A stretch of 64,000 bases of DNA from DATJGS01 sp035494735 (GTDB lineage: Bacteria > Eisenbacteria > RBG-16-71-46), in contig DATJGS010000010.1 in NCBI GenBank assembly GCA_035494735.1, positions 238,356-302,355 on the forward strand, read 5' to 3'. This document shows positions 26,241-36,037 of this stretch, one piece after another. The notes below the pieces were generated by a model. The model did not search any database and was not told the origin of the DNA. It was given only the letters and a program-made list of their open reading frames with translations. The position numbers were made by a program, and so were the translations under genes. Position 1 is the stretch's first letter; each line of letters begins with the position of its first letter.

Positions 26241-27620
26241 CTACCGGGTGCGCACGCCGCGCACGCGACGGCGTTCGTTGAGCGCGGCCAGGACCGGCAG
26301 CTCGATCGCTTCCTCGGCGTGGCCGCTCGTGCGCACCGTGACGTCGAGACCGTCCATGAAGAACGCGAGGCCGATGCCGACGATCAGGCTGAACGCCGGC
26401 GCCAGGGCCAGTCGGACGTAGTCGCGCGTGCTCTTGGACACCGCGCGTCCGGCCGGGCTCAGCAGCACGACGCTCACGGTCGGCGTGACGTTCTCCGTCA
26501 CGCGCGCCTGGTCGCTGTCCTTGGACAGGCTCTCGTACCGCTCCTTGAGCACCGCGATCTCGCGATCCATCTGGGCGATGGCGATGGCCTTGGGCGGCAT
26601 CGAATCCAGCTGGCGCTGGTTCGCGTCCAGCTGGTGCTGGACGACCGCGATGCCGGCCTCCAGCGACGTGAGCCGGGATTTCGACAGCTCCATGCGCGAG
26701 CCGACCTCGCGCCGGAGCAGACTGCGCAGCGTGTCGAGCGTGGCGTTCGCCGCCATGACCTCGGGCGAATCGTCACGGTAGCGCTCGCGGATCAGCGCGA
26801 CGCGCGATTCCTGCTCGAGCACGCGACGCTTCATCTCGAGCAGCGCGTCGCCGTTCATGTTCGGCCCGAGTGACGGCAGATCGACGGACGGATGTTCGCG
26901 CATGTCCTCCATGACCGCGTACACGGTCTGGTTCTGCGCCAGGTCCGTCTGCAGGTCCGTCAGCTTCTTCTGCAGCGTGCTGCGCTCGTCGAGCAGCACG
27001 CGGTTCTGCTGATCCACGTCGACGATGTCGTTCTCGGCCGCGTAGCGGCGGCGCTTCTCCATCCACGTCTCGAGGTCGGCGCGCACCTTGTCGATCTCGC
27101 GGCGGAAGAACCCCTGTGGATAGTTCAGCGTCATCGCGTTCTGGCGGTAGTCGATGTAGGCGCGGGTCAACGCGTCGCACACCTGCTGCGCCACTTCGGG
27201 ATCGCCGTCCTGATACGCGAGCGCGATGACGTTGCTCTTGCCCATGACTTCGACGTCGACCTGCCGCGCGTTCAAGCGGACGCCCGCCGCCTTGGGATCG
27301 GCCTTCAGCAACTCGCGGGCGCTCTGCAGCACGGGGTAGCTGCGCGCGACCTCGATCTCGCTCGCGAGGTCGGCCTCCCAGTCGTTGAACACGGTGCGAT
27401 AGCCGGTCAGCAGGCTCTGCGGCTCGCCGCGGTGGATGAGCACGCGCGAGCTGGACATGTAGACCACCGGCGTGGTGAGCGCGACGGCCAGCACGGTCAG
27501 CGTCGTGACCGCGAACAGACCGATGATCAGCCACTTCCGGCGGAACACCACGGCCAGGAACTCACGCGCCGTCGCCTGTGGGACGGGCGTCTGCGGGTCC
27601 TGGGGTGCGTTCACGTTCAT
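26241..27620 (-). CDS. Wzz/GumC-family polysaccharide co-polymerase
   Basis: 459 aa. One membrane segment near the N-terminus (WLIIGLFAVTTLTVLAVALT, about residues 30-50), a periplasmic part with the YMSSSRVLIHRGEPQS strand, long coiled coils between about residues 190 and 380, and a second membrane segment near the C-terminus (APAFSLIVGIGLAFFMDGL). This is the Wzz/GumC layout without a fused kinase; the kinase-like domain is the next gene. It controls polymer length and links the inner membrane to the export channel encoded upstream. SD-like AGGAG precedes the ATG. It is preceded by the Wza-like gene with a 21-bp gap. Confidence 0.9.
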   Translation of the reverse strand: MNVNAPQDPQTPVPQATAREFLAVVFRRKWLIIGLFAVTTLTVLAVALTTPVVYMSSSRVLIHRGEPQSLLTGYRTVFNDWEADLASEIEVARSYPVLQSARELLKADPKAAGVRLNARQVDVEVMGKSNVIALAYQDGDPEVAQQVCDALTRAYIDYRQNAMTLNYPQGFFRREIDKVRADLETWMEKRRRYAAENDIVDVDQQNRVLLDERSTLQKKLTDLQTDLAQNQTVYAVMEDMREHPSVDLPSLGPNMNGDALLEMKRRVLEQESRVALIRERYRDDSPEVMAANATLDTLRSLLRREVGSRMELSKSRLTSLEAGIAVVQHQLDANQRQLDSMPPKAIAIAQMDREIAVLKERYESLSKDSDQARVTENVTPTVSVVLLSPAGRAVSKSTRDYVRLALAPAFSLIVGIGLAFFMDGLDVTVRTSGHAEEAIELPVLAALNERRRVRGVRTR

Positions 27621-27641
27621 GGAAGGCTCCTCGCTGGGACG

Positions 27642-28433
27642 CTAGCGACCGGGGACGAAGAAGACCCGGTCGAGGTTGAACAGCTCCCATCCCTGGAGCG
27701 CGACGCCGGTGGCGCCGAGCATGCCGCCGAAGAACTGCCGCGAGAACGAGTCGACGTTGCCGACGAATCCGCGCGGCACGTACACGATGTCGAAGCGCGA
27801 CAGCGGCAGATCGCCCTCGAGCCCGCCGTTCTTGATCATGTCGTCGACGCGCAGCCGCGCCACGCGTACCGTGCGCGATCCGTTGCGGCTGAACACCAGC
27901 ACGCTGTTCTTGGCCGCCCCGTCCTTGAAGCCGCCGGCGGCGGCGATCGCCTGCACCACGGTGATGAATGGATCCGCGGACACGCGGCCCGGATTCACGA
28001 CGTCGCCGAGCACGTGGACCGCGTTCGCGGCGAGTTTCGTCACCTCGACGGTCACGCGCGGCGTGCGGATGTCCCCGGACAGCATCTGGACGAGCGCGGT
28101 TTCCAGTTCGCGCGACGTGCGCCCGGCGGCGATCACGTCGCCTACGGGGAAGACGCTGATGCGCCCGTCGGGGCGAACCGTGATCTCGCGGAGGATGTCG
28201 CCGTTCAGGTCCGCACGCGGTCCGAAGTCGAGCGTGAGCACGTCACCGGGCACGATCCGATACTCGGGAACGCGGCTCCAGTCCATGGCCGCGGAATCGG
28301 GGTCGGCAGACTGGAGCGCGGGCGGCGGAGCGGATCTGGCGTGGACGCGCGCGGCCAGGGCCGGCGCGGCGGCCAGCACCAGCACGACCCATGCGGTGGC
28401 GATGCTCGACAGACGGGCGACTCGGCGACTCAC
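27642..28433 (-). CDS. Wza-like polysaccharide export protein
   Basis: 263 aa from GTG 28433, with GGGGGAG about 6 nt upstream. An N-terminal signal peptide (TAWVVLVLAAAPALAARV) has a signal-peptidase-I-type ALA site and no lipobox Cys, unlike E. coli Wza. The Poly_export domain follows: YRIVPGDVLTLDFGP, then VRPDGRISVFPVGDVIAAG and RTPRVTVEVTKLAA. An SLBB-type repeat is seen as VHVLGDVVNPGRV and VVQAIAAAGGFKDGA. It is the outer-membrane/periplasmic export component and the first gene of the exopolysaccharide operon. Regulation probably acts through the promoter at 28686-28715 and the structured leader. Confidence 0.9.
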   Translation of the reverse strand: MSRRVARLSSIATAWVVLVLAAAPALAARVHARSAPPPALQSADPDSAAMDWSRVPEYRIVPGDVLTLDFGPRADLNGDILREITVRPDGRISVFPVGDVIAAGRTSRELETALVQMLSGDIRTPRVTVEVTKLAANAVHVLGDVVNPGRVSADPFITVVQAIAAAGGFKDGAAKNSVLVFSRNGSRTVRVARLRVDDMIKNGGLEGDLPLSRFDIVYVPRGFVGNVDSFSRQFFGGMLGATGVALQGWELFNLDRVFFVPGR

Positions 28434-28455
28434 GTGGACTCCCCCACAGACGGAA

Positions 28456-28493
28456 CAGGCCCCGGACTCCCGCGCACGGGAATCCGGGGCCTG
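28456..28493 (-). promoter_or_regulatory. long perfect hairpin in the exopolysaccharide operon leader
   Basis: CAGGCCCCGGA (28456-28466) pairs fully with TCCGGGGCCTG (28483-28493). Inside, TCCCG (28468-28472) pairs with CGGGA (28477-28481) across a CGCA loop, leaving one mismatch. It lies 23 nt before the GTG start of the Wza-like gene and just upstream of its SD. There is no U-tract on either strand, so it is not a classic terminator. It could act as an attenuator, protein-binding site or RNA-stability element. The rest of 28434-28782 holds the leader and promoter and no gene. Confidence 0.7.
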
Positions 28494-28685
28494 CCCAACA
28501 CCAGCCAGGTCCTTCCAGGAGTTCCCCGACGCTGGGACGCCTGCGCGGTGTCCTCCGCCCATGCGTGCCCGGAATGCGAGCCGGCGTTTCAGTCGATCCG
28601 GCCCGAAGTTGTAGCAAGATGCGTCTGGGGAGACCTCCGCCCTGATGTCGCGAAGCACCGCTAAATGGCGGCAGAACAGCGCGAA

Positions 28686-28715
28686 ACTATAGGCTTCGAA
28701 TCTCGCCCCTGTCAA
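28686..28715 (-). promoter_or_regulatory. near-consensus sigma-70 promoter of the exopolysaccharide operon
   Basis: On the minus strand TTGACA (28710-28715) and TATAGT (28686-28691) are separated by 18 bp. The -35 matches consensus fully and the -10 matches at five of six positions, which stands out in GC-rich DNA. The predicted transcription start is near 28679, giving a leader of about 245 nt before the GTG at 28433. Confidence 0.75.
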
Positions 28716-28782
28716 TCCGCAACTCGCGCGGCGCGGCGTCCCTGCGGGATGGAAACGCAAGGCCTGTGCCCGGCGGCGTCGG

Positions 28783-29724
28783 CTAGATTTCGGCCAAAAT
28801 CGCGGCGGAAAGCACCGGGAGCAGGATCTCGTGATGCCCGGTCAGGGTGAGCCCGCGCGAGCCCGCGCCGCGGGTGGGTCTTTCCACCACATTGACGCGC
28901 GGTCGGTAGTGCTGGATCTGATCCAGGTTCACCGTCGTCAGGTGATCGAGCGAGGCCCCGAGATTGCGCGCCACGCTCAGGGCCTTGAGGAACACTTCGG
29001 GCATGATCACGGCCGAACCCAGGTTCAAGACGACCGCACCGGCCGCCTCGGACAGCGTGGCCGCCAGGATGCGGAAGTCGCGCAGCGAGGCCGCGCCGAG
29101 CGCGGCGCCGTCACAGCGCGGATGGTGGTGGATGGTGTCGGTGCCGATCGCCACGTGGACCGTTGCCGGGACGGCCTTCGCATAGGCCGCGGCCAGCAGG
29201 CTGTGCGCGAGGTGCGGCGCGCGCGCCTCGACGAGGGCCCGGCCCCACGTCTCGCCCAGCCCTTCGCCGCGCCTCGCCCCTTCGGCCAACGCGCCGTTCA
29301 TGAAGTCGCCGGTCTCGTCGACCATGCCGAACGAGCCGGCGTGCAGGTTCGCCTCGACGTCCTCCGACGTGCGTCCGCTGCGCGCGATCTCGACGTCGTG
29401 GATGGCCGCCGCCCCGTTCATGGCCAGGTGCGTGATCACGCCTTTTTCGACGAGACGGATGAGGCACGGCGCGACGCCGACCTTGACGACGTGGCCGCCG
29501 AGCATGGCCACGACCGGGCGGGCGGCGCGGTGCGCGGCCACGACCCGCGCCACGACTTCGCGCGCGGCGAGCGCTCCCAACTGGTCGGGAAGCGCGGCGA
29601 GCACGGCCTTCGCGGCCGCGGGATCGAGGGGCCGGGCGAAATCCTCGACGCGCACGCGCGTCGGCCGATCGGCGACGGAGCCCACCCGCAATCGCGACAG
29701 GTCGGCTTCCCGGTAGCGGGACAT
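28783..29724 (-). CDS. conserved protein of unknown function
   Basis: 313 aa from ATG 29724, which overlaps the TGA of the DUF3108 gene by one base. Not firmly recognised. Striking blocks are VVAMLGGHVVKVGVAPCLIR, ITHLAMNGAAAIHDVEIARS, the glycine-rich SFGMVDETGDFMNGAL, and HVAIGTDTIHHHPRCDG. The pattern of a glycine turn, a hydrophobic helix, then N/T-G-A-x-x-x-H-D loosely resembles deoxyhypusine-synthase-type enzymes, but this is a weak impression. No signal peptide is seen, so it is cytoplasmic. The many conserved-looking Gly, His and Asp residues suggest an enzyme. Its neighbours (DUF3108 upstream, exopolysaccharide operon downstream) do not define a role. Confidence 0.7.
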   Translation of the reverse strand: MSRYREADLSRLRVGSVADRPTRVRVEDFARPLDPAAAKAVLAALPDQLGALAAREVVARVVAAHRAARPVVAMLGGHVVKVGVAPCLIRLVEKGVITHLAMNGAAAIHDVEIARSGRTSEDVEANLHAGSFGMVDETGDFMNGALAEGARRGEGLGETWGRALVEARAPHLAHSLLAAAYAKAVPATVHVAIGTDTIHHHPRCDGAALGAASLRDFRILAATLSEAAGAVVLNLGSAVIMPEVFLKALSVARNLGASLDHLTTVNLDQIQHYRPRVNVVERPTRGAGSRGLTLTGHHEILLPVLSAAILAEI

Positions 29725-30587
29725 CAGCTGGTTTTCGCTTCCTGGAGCACGACGCTGATCGAGCCGATCGCGACCTTGCTGCGCATGAGCACGGGAATGC
29801 GTCGTTCGTCGTCGGTCATCCAGATCACGAGCCGTCCCTTGTTCTTGAAGATGCCGCCGGCCTTCAGCACGGGCTCGAGCACGACGCAATTGAACGTGCC
29901 CGCGGGCGTCTTGACGCGCTCGCGCCCCAACACCCGCACTTCGAGGGGCTGACTGCGCCGGCTCGCATGATAGTCGAAAATCACGCTGCCCCCGATGGGC
30001 AGCGCCTGGTAGCGCGTGTAGTAGAAAGCCGACAGCGCGTCCTGGACCTTGGGCGGGATCGGGAACGTCTGGCCGTTGCTGTAGTGGGCCTCGCCCTTGT
30101 CCTGATCGAACAGAATCTGGCTCTTGGCCTTGTATCCGCCCTCGCGCCGATCCTCACGATATTCGAGACTGTAGCGACCGCCGGCGTTCCACACCGACTC
30201 GATGCGATTGCGCACCTTGTACGTCAGGCTGAAGAACGCGTTCGACTCGGCGCGCGCGACGAGCGTGTCGACCGGGTCGCCGTTGCGCTCGCCGCCGCCC
30301 ATCACCTGCAGGTAGGCGCTGCCGGCGTGGATGGGCCCGTATTGCACCGAGAAGCGCAGGCTCTCTCCGGGCTGGAAGGGTCGATCGACGGCGGGCAGGA
30401 TCTCGCGCTCGCCGGGGGGCGGCGGCGTCACCGTCGAGGTCAGACCGCTCGAATCGGGGTCGCCGGTCGCGCCATCAGGATCGGCATCCGCCAGGCCGGC
30501 CGCGGCCAGCGCCAACGCCGCAAGGAGCGCCCAGGATCCCGCTGGCCCGAACCGTCCGCGGCCTCTAGAATGACGGCGTCTGCGCAT
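29724..30587 (-). CDS. DUF3108 domain protein, exported
   Basis: 287 aa from ATG 30587; the in-frame GTG 30620 is an alternative. A basic N-terminus (RRRRHSRGRGRF) and a hydrophobic core (SWALLAALALAAAGLADA) form a signal peptide. The mature part has the DUF3108 features: RPFQPGESLRFSVQYGPIHA, YKVRNRIESVWNAGG, DALSAFYYTRYQALP, and a late VKTPAGTFNCVVLEPVL with IWMTDDERRIPVLM. The family is periplasmic or outer-membrane-associated, with unknown function. The downstream gene overlaps by one base (TGATG). It diverges from the aminotransferase gene at 30646. Confidence 0.85.
   Translation of the reverse strand: MRRRRHSRGRGRFGPAGSWALLAALALAAAGLADADPDGATGDPDSSGLTSTVTPPPPGEREILPAVDRPFQPGESLRFSVQYGPIHAGSAYLQVMGGGERNGDPVDTLVARAESNAFFSLTYKVRNRIESVWNAGGRYSLEYREDRREGGYKAKSQILFDQDKGEAHYSNGQTFPIPPKVQDALSAFYYTRYQALPIGGSVIFDYHASRRSQPLEVRVLGRERVKTPAGTFNCVVLEPVLKAGGIFKNKGRLVIWMTDDERRIPVLMRSKVAIGSISVVLQEAKTS
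30543..30571 (+). promoter_or_regulatory. candidate promoter of the LL-DAP aminotransferase-like gene (TGGC/TAGAAT type)
   Basis: TGGCCC (30543-30548) and TAGAAT (30566-30571) are 17 bp apart, the third instance of this arrangement in the window. It lies inside the signal-peptide codons of the divergent DUF3108 gene. The predicted leader is about 68 nt and includes GAGGGG ahead of ATG 30646. Confidence 0.5.
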
Positions 30588-30645
30588 ACTGAACCTGGAC
30601 TCGCAATTCCGGTGCCGCACCGACGCGGCGTCTCACGAGGGGACT

Positions 30646-31857
30646 ATGTCGTCCAGTCAATCGCCTGTCAAACCTGTGCTTGCGCCGTCCGATCGCCTCA
30701 ACAACGTACCGCCCTATACGCTCGCGAAGGTGTTTCAAGATCGCGACGAAAAGATCCGGCAGGGCGTCGATGTGATCGACCTGGGCGTCGGCAACCCCGA
30801 CATGCGCCCGCCGCAACTGGCGATCGACGCGTTGAAGGCGGCGCTCGACGACCCGAACGTGCAGAACCATCGGTACCCCTCGTTCAACGGCCTGCCCGAG
30901 TTCCGCGCGGGAATCGCGACGTGGTACCAGGGCCGTTTCGGCGTCCGCGTCGATCCGGCGTGCGAGACGATCCCGCTCGTCGGGTCCAAGGAAGGCATCG
31001 CCAAGCTGCTGTTCGCCCACGTCAACCCGGGCGACACGGTGCTCATGTGCACGCCGTGCTATCCCGCGTACCTGGGCGTCGCGGCGCTCACCCAGTCGCG
31101 CCTCGTCGAGGTCCCGCTCACGGCCGAGCGCAAGTTCCTGCCCGACCTCTCCGCCGTCGCCGCCGACGACGCGCGATGCGCGAAGTTCATCTGCGTGAAC
31201 TACCCGAACAATCCCACGGGCGGCGTCGAGACCGCCGAGTTCTATCACGATCTGCTCCGCTTCGCGCGCGACTACGATCTTTTCGTGATCTCGGACATCG
31301 CGTACTGCGACCTGTCCCTGGATCCGACGTATCGAGCGCAGTCGTTCCTCGAGTTCGATCGGGACAAGGAGCGGACCCTCGAATTCCACTCGTTCTCGAA
31401 GTCGTACTCGATGCAGGGCTGGCGCGTGGGATTCGCCGCCGGCAGCCGCGAAGCCGTGGCCAACCTGCTGAAGATCAAATCGAACATGGACTTCGGCGTG
31501 TTCATGGCCATCCAGCGCGCGGCCCTGGCCGTGCTCACCGGCCCGCAGGACTACTGCCGTGAGGTGAGCGGCGTCTATCGCGGGCGGCGCGACGCGTTCC
31601 TGGCCGCGGTGCACGCGCTCGGCTATCCGGTCGATCCGCCGCGCGCCACGCTGTACGTGTGGATGCCGATCCCGCGGCGCTACTCCAGCTCCATGGACTT
31701 CGCGCGCGATCTGCTCGAGAAGACGGGGGTCGTGGTCGGGCCGGGATCGGGCTTCGGCAAGGCCGGCGAGGGCTTCGTGCGCATCGCGCTGTGCGTGCCG
31801 GAGGCGCGCCTCGTCGAGGCCGGCCGGCGCATGCGCGAGGCCGGCTTCACGTACTAG
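30646..31857 (+). CDS. LL-diaminopimelate aminotransferase-like class I/II aminotransferase
   Basis: 403 aa. Fold-type I PLP enzyme. VIDLGVGNPDMRPPQLAIDA and the RYPSFNGLPEFRAGIATWY block match LL-DAP aminotransferases; IPLVGSKEGIAKLLFAHVNP and CTPCYPAYLGVAAL follow, then NYPNNPTGG, and the Schiff-base Lys at residue 252 in HSFSKSYSMQGWRVGF. The C-terminus has VVVGPGSGFGKAGEGFVRIA with the substrate-carboxylate Arg. It could catalyse the one-step transamination to LL-diaminopimelate for lysine and peptidoglycan; other aminotransferase substrates are not excluded. It is monocistronic and converges on the M16 peptidase gene with 11 bp between the stops. Confidence 0.75.
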   Translation: MSSSQSPVKPVLAPSDRLNNVPPYTLAKVFQDRDEKIRQGVDVIDLGVGNPDMRPPQLAIDALKAALDDPNVQNHRYPSFNGLPEFRAGIATWYQGRFGVRVDPACETIPLVGSKEGIAKLLFAHVNPGDTVLMCTPCYPAYLGVAALTQSRLVEVPLTAERKFLPDLSAVAADDARCAKFICVNYPNNPTGGVETAEFYHDLLRFARDYDLFVISDIAYCDLSLDPTYRAQSFLEFDRDKERTLEFHSFSKSYSMQGWRVGFAAGSREAVANLLKIKSNMDFGVFMAIQRAALAVLTGPQDYCREVSGVYRGRRDAFLAAVHALGYPVDPPRATLYVWMPIPRRYSSSMDFARDLLEKTGVVVGPGSGFGKAGEGFVRIALCVPEARLVEAGRRMREAGFTY

Positions 31858-31868
31858 CGTCGCTCGGC

Positions 31869-33164
31869 CTACGCGGCCGACTGGCTGGCGCGCTCCAACG
31901 GCCAGTCGGTCTCGCCGAGCGCACCGCCCGGCGCCGGCCCCAGCGCCGTCAGGGCGAAGCGCTCGGGGCGCAGCAGGCGCCGCGCCACGTCCATCACCTG
32001 ATCGCGCGTCACGCGCAGCACGCGGGCCACCTGCTCGTCGGGGGCCACGTAGCGGCCGCGGTAGATCTCCTCCTGCGCCAGGTGCGACATGCGATTGGAA
32101 ACGCTCTCCTGGCCCATGACCACGCTGCCCTTGAGCTGCGAGCGGCCCGACTCGACTTCCTCTTCGCTCACGCCGTCCGCGCACAGGCGGATCAGCTCCT
32201 CGCGCACGAGCGCGAGCGCTTCGCGGCCGCGCTCCGGCGACACGCCGAGCTGGATGGAGAGCATGCCGGCGTCGCGATGGAAGTCGGGCGCCGAGTAGAC
32301 CGAATACGCCAGCCCTGCCTCCTCGCGCACGCTCTGGAACAGTCGCGAACTCATGCCGCCGCCGAGGAGCGCGTTGAGCACGACGAGCGGGTAGCGGTCG
32401 ACGTCCTGGTACGACAGCCCGCGCGTACCGAGCGCCAGGTACAGCTGCTGCAGATCGGCGCGCACTTCGTGGTGCACGCTCGGCGCGAAGGCGGGCGGCG
32501 CATCGGACAGCGGCAGCGCGTCGCCTTCCGGCGCGACGACGTGCGCCTCGATGAGCGCGGCCAGCGCGTCGTGATCGATCGCTCCGGCCGCGGAGACCAC
32601 GAGCTGGGCGGCGCGATAGCGGCTTGCGAAGTACCGGCGCAGGGCGCGCGGCGACAGGCCGGTCACGGTGTCGGCCGTGCCGAGGATCGGGCGACCCAGC
32701 GCGTGACCGCTCCAGATCTGGCCGGCGAGCAGCTCGTTCACCTTGTCGTCCGGGTTGTCCTCGCACGAGAAGATCTCCTCGCGCACCACGGACTTCTCGC
32801 GCTCGACCTCGGTTTCGGCGAAACGCGAGTGACACAGCAGGTCGAACAGCACGTCGATGACGTCGGGCGCGTGCTCGGACAGGGCGCGGGCGTAGTAGCA
32901 GACCTGCTCGCGGGCCGTGAACGCGTCGAGGTGGCCGCCCAGGGACTCCAGGCTCTGGGCGATGGCGCGCGCGTCGCGGCGCTCCGTGCCCTTGAACATC
33001 ATGTGCTCGATGAAATGCGAGATGCCGAGCAGGTCGGCGGGTTCGTCGCGCGCGCCGTTCCGCACCCAGACGCCGACGGCGATGCTGCGCCGCTCGGCCA
33101 TGCGCTCGCTGAGCAGCGTCACCCCGGAAGGCAGCACGGACTTGCGAAACGTGTTCTCGCTCAT
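31869..33164 (-). CDS. M16 family zinc metallopeptidase
   Basis: 431 aa. The inverted zinc motif HFIEH is in LLGISHFIEHMMFKGT (residues about 47-62), and the distal Glu ligand lies in EKSVVREEIFSCEDNPDD, about 75 residues later. The second, inactive-type half has LVVLNALLGGGMSSRLFQSV and EAGLAYSVYS, as in mitochondrial-processing-peptidase-like M16B proteins. No signal peptide is visible. Genes of this type often follow pnp in bacteria, as here. GGAGGG precedes the ATG by about 5 nt. A hairpin with a short U-tract at 33183-33212 separates it from pnp, so it may be expressed by read-through or a separate promoter. Confidence 0.9.
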   Translation of the reverse strand: MSENTFRKSVLPSGVTLLSERMAERRSIAVGVWVRNGARDEPADLLGISHFIEHMMFKGTERRDARAIAQSLESLGGHLDAFTAREQVCYYARALSEHAPDVIDVLFDLLCHSRFAETEVEREKSVVREEIFSCEDNPDDKVNELLAGQIWSGHALGRPILGTADTVTGLSPRALRRYFASRYRAAQLVVSAAGAIDHDALAALIEAHVVAPEGDALPLSDAPPAFAPSVHHEVRADLQQLYLALGTRGLSYQDVDRYPLVVLNALLGGGMSSRLFQSVREEAGLAYSVYSAPDFHRDAGMLSIQLGVSPERGREALALVREELIRLCADGVSEEEVESGRSQLKGSVVMGQESVSNRMSHLAQEEIYRGRYVAPDEQVARVLRVTRDQVMDVARRLLRPERFALTALGPAPGGALGETDWPLERASQSAA

Positions 33165-33182
33165 CGGCCCTCCGGTGAAAAC

Positions 33183-33212
33183 GCCGAGTGGCAGGTCACC
33201 CTGCCACTCGGC
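33183..33212 (-). terminator. intrinsic terminator-like hairpin after pnp
   Basis: A perfect 13-bp stem (33183-33195 with 33200-33212) closes a 4-nt loop. On the minus strand it is followed directly by GTTTTC. It lies between the pnp stop (33250) and the M16 peptidase start (33164), so it either ends the pnp transcript or attenuates read-through into the peptidase gene. The U-tract is short. Confidence 0.7.
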
Positions 33213-33249
33213 CTTGCACGAATGATTCCAGTCTTACGGGAGTTCGGCG

Positions 33250-35433
<2,184 letters not shown>

Positions 35434-35523
35434 TGAATCGTCCTGTCCTCTCGCCTCGAGCTCCGGCCCACGCCGGAGCGCCTGTCACGCCCGCACGGCG
35501 AAGCGAATGCGCCGGGAGCGATT

Positions 35524-35580
35524 GCGGAAACCCTGGGCTTCCGCGCGGCCCCAAGGGCGCCGACGATCGGCGCCTGGGCC
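35524..35580 (-). promoter_or_regulatory. tandem hairpins in the rpsO-pnp intergenic region
   Basis: Two inverted repeats. The larger pairs 35547-35551 with 35576-35580 and 35556-35563 with 35567-35574 (GGCGCCGA against TCGGCGCC, loop CGA). The smaller pairs GCGGAA (35524-35529) with TTCCGC (35539-35544). Neither has a U-tract on the minus strand. The place matches the RNase III-processed pnp leader known from E. coli, so processing or pnp autoregulation is possible (inference). Confidence 0.5.
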
Positions 35581-35590
35581 ATCGGTGCGT

Positions 35591-35860
35591 CTAGCGACGC
35601 AGACCGAGTTCTCTGACCACCTTGCGATAGCGATCCACTTTGGTCGCCTTCAGGTAGTCCAACAGACGACGGCGCTGGCCGACCATGCGCAACAGGCCAC
35701 GGCGGGACGCGTGGTCCCGCTTGTGCACCTTGAAGTGCTCGGTGAGGTAATGAATCTTTTCGGTCAGCAACGCGATCTGGACTTCCGGTGAACCGGAATC
35801 ACCTTCGTGGATCTTGAATTTCCCGATGATCCCCTGCTTCTGCTCCTTGGAGAGCGTCAC
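35591..35860 (-). CDS. rpsO: 30S ribosomal protein S15
   Basis: 89 aa from GTG 35860, exactly the usual S15 length; the strong SD AGGAGGTGA lies 6 nt upstream, which rules out the in-frame ATG at 35878. Conserved S15 segments are visible: DSGSPEVQIALLTEKIHYLT, HKRDHASRRGLLRMVGQRRR and LLDYLKATKVDRYRKVVREL. It binds 16S rRNA in the platform of the small subunit. It lies between ribF and pnp in the translation operon. The 177 bp upstream (35861-36037) may carry its own promoter: an AT-rich stretch (about 35938-35953) stands out there. Confidence 0.97.
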   Translation of the reverse strand: MTLSKEQKQGIIGKFKIHEGDSGSPEVQIALLTEKIHYLTEHFKVHKRDHASRRGLLRMVGQRRRLLDYLKATKVDRYRKVVRELGLRR

Positions 35861-36037
35861 AGCGGTCACCTCCTGCATGGTTCGTGTGAACTGCGAGCCC
35901 GAGCCAGCGGGTGCAAGCTCCCGGGTGGCCGAGCCATAGAAAAACCTAGTGAACCGATGTTCAGCGCGACGGGCGAATGTAGCATCCGGCGGCGCCGGCC
36001 GCCAAGCGCATTCGGCCCCGGGGTGTCCTTCCCCGGC

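Noticed and set aside
28500..28680. Cyclic-di-GMP riboswitch in the exopolysaccharide leader
   Set aside because: A CACGCA segment is present on the minus strand, but the remaining conserved GEMM core (such as the GACGCAAAGCC part) is not found.
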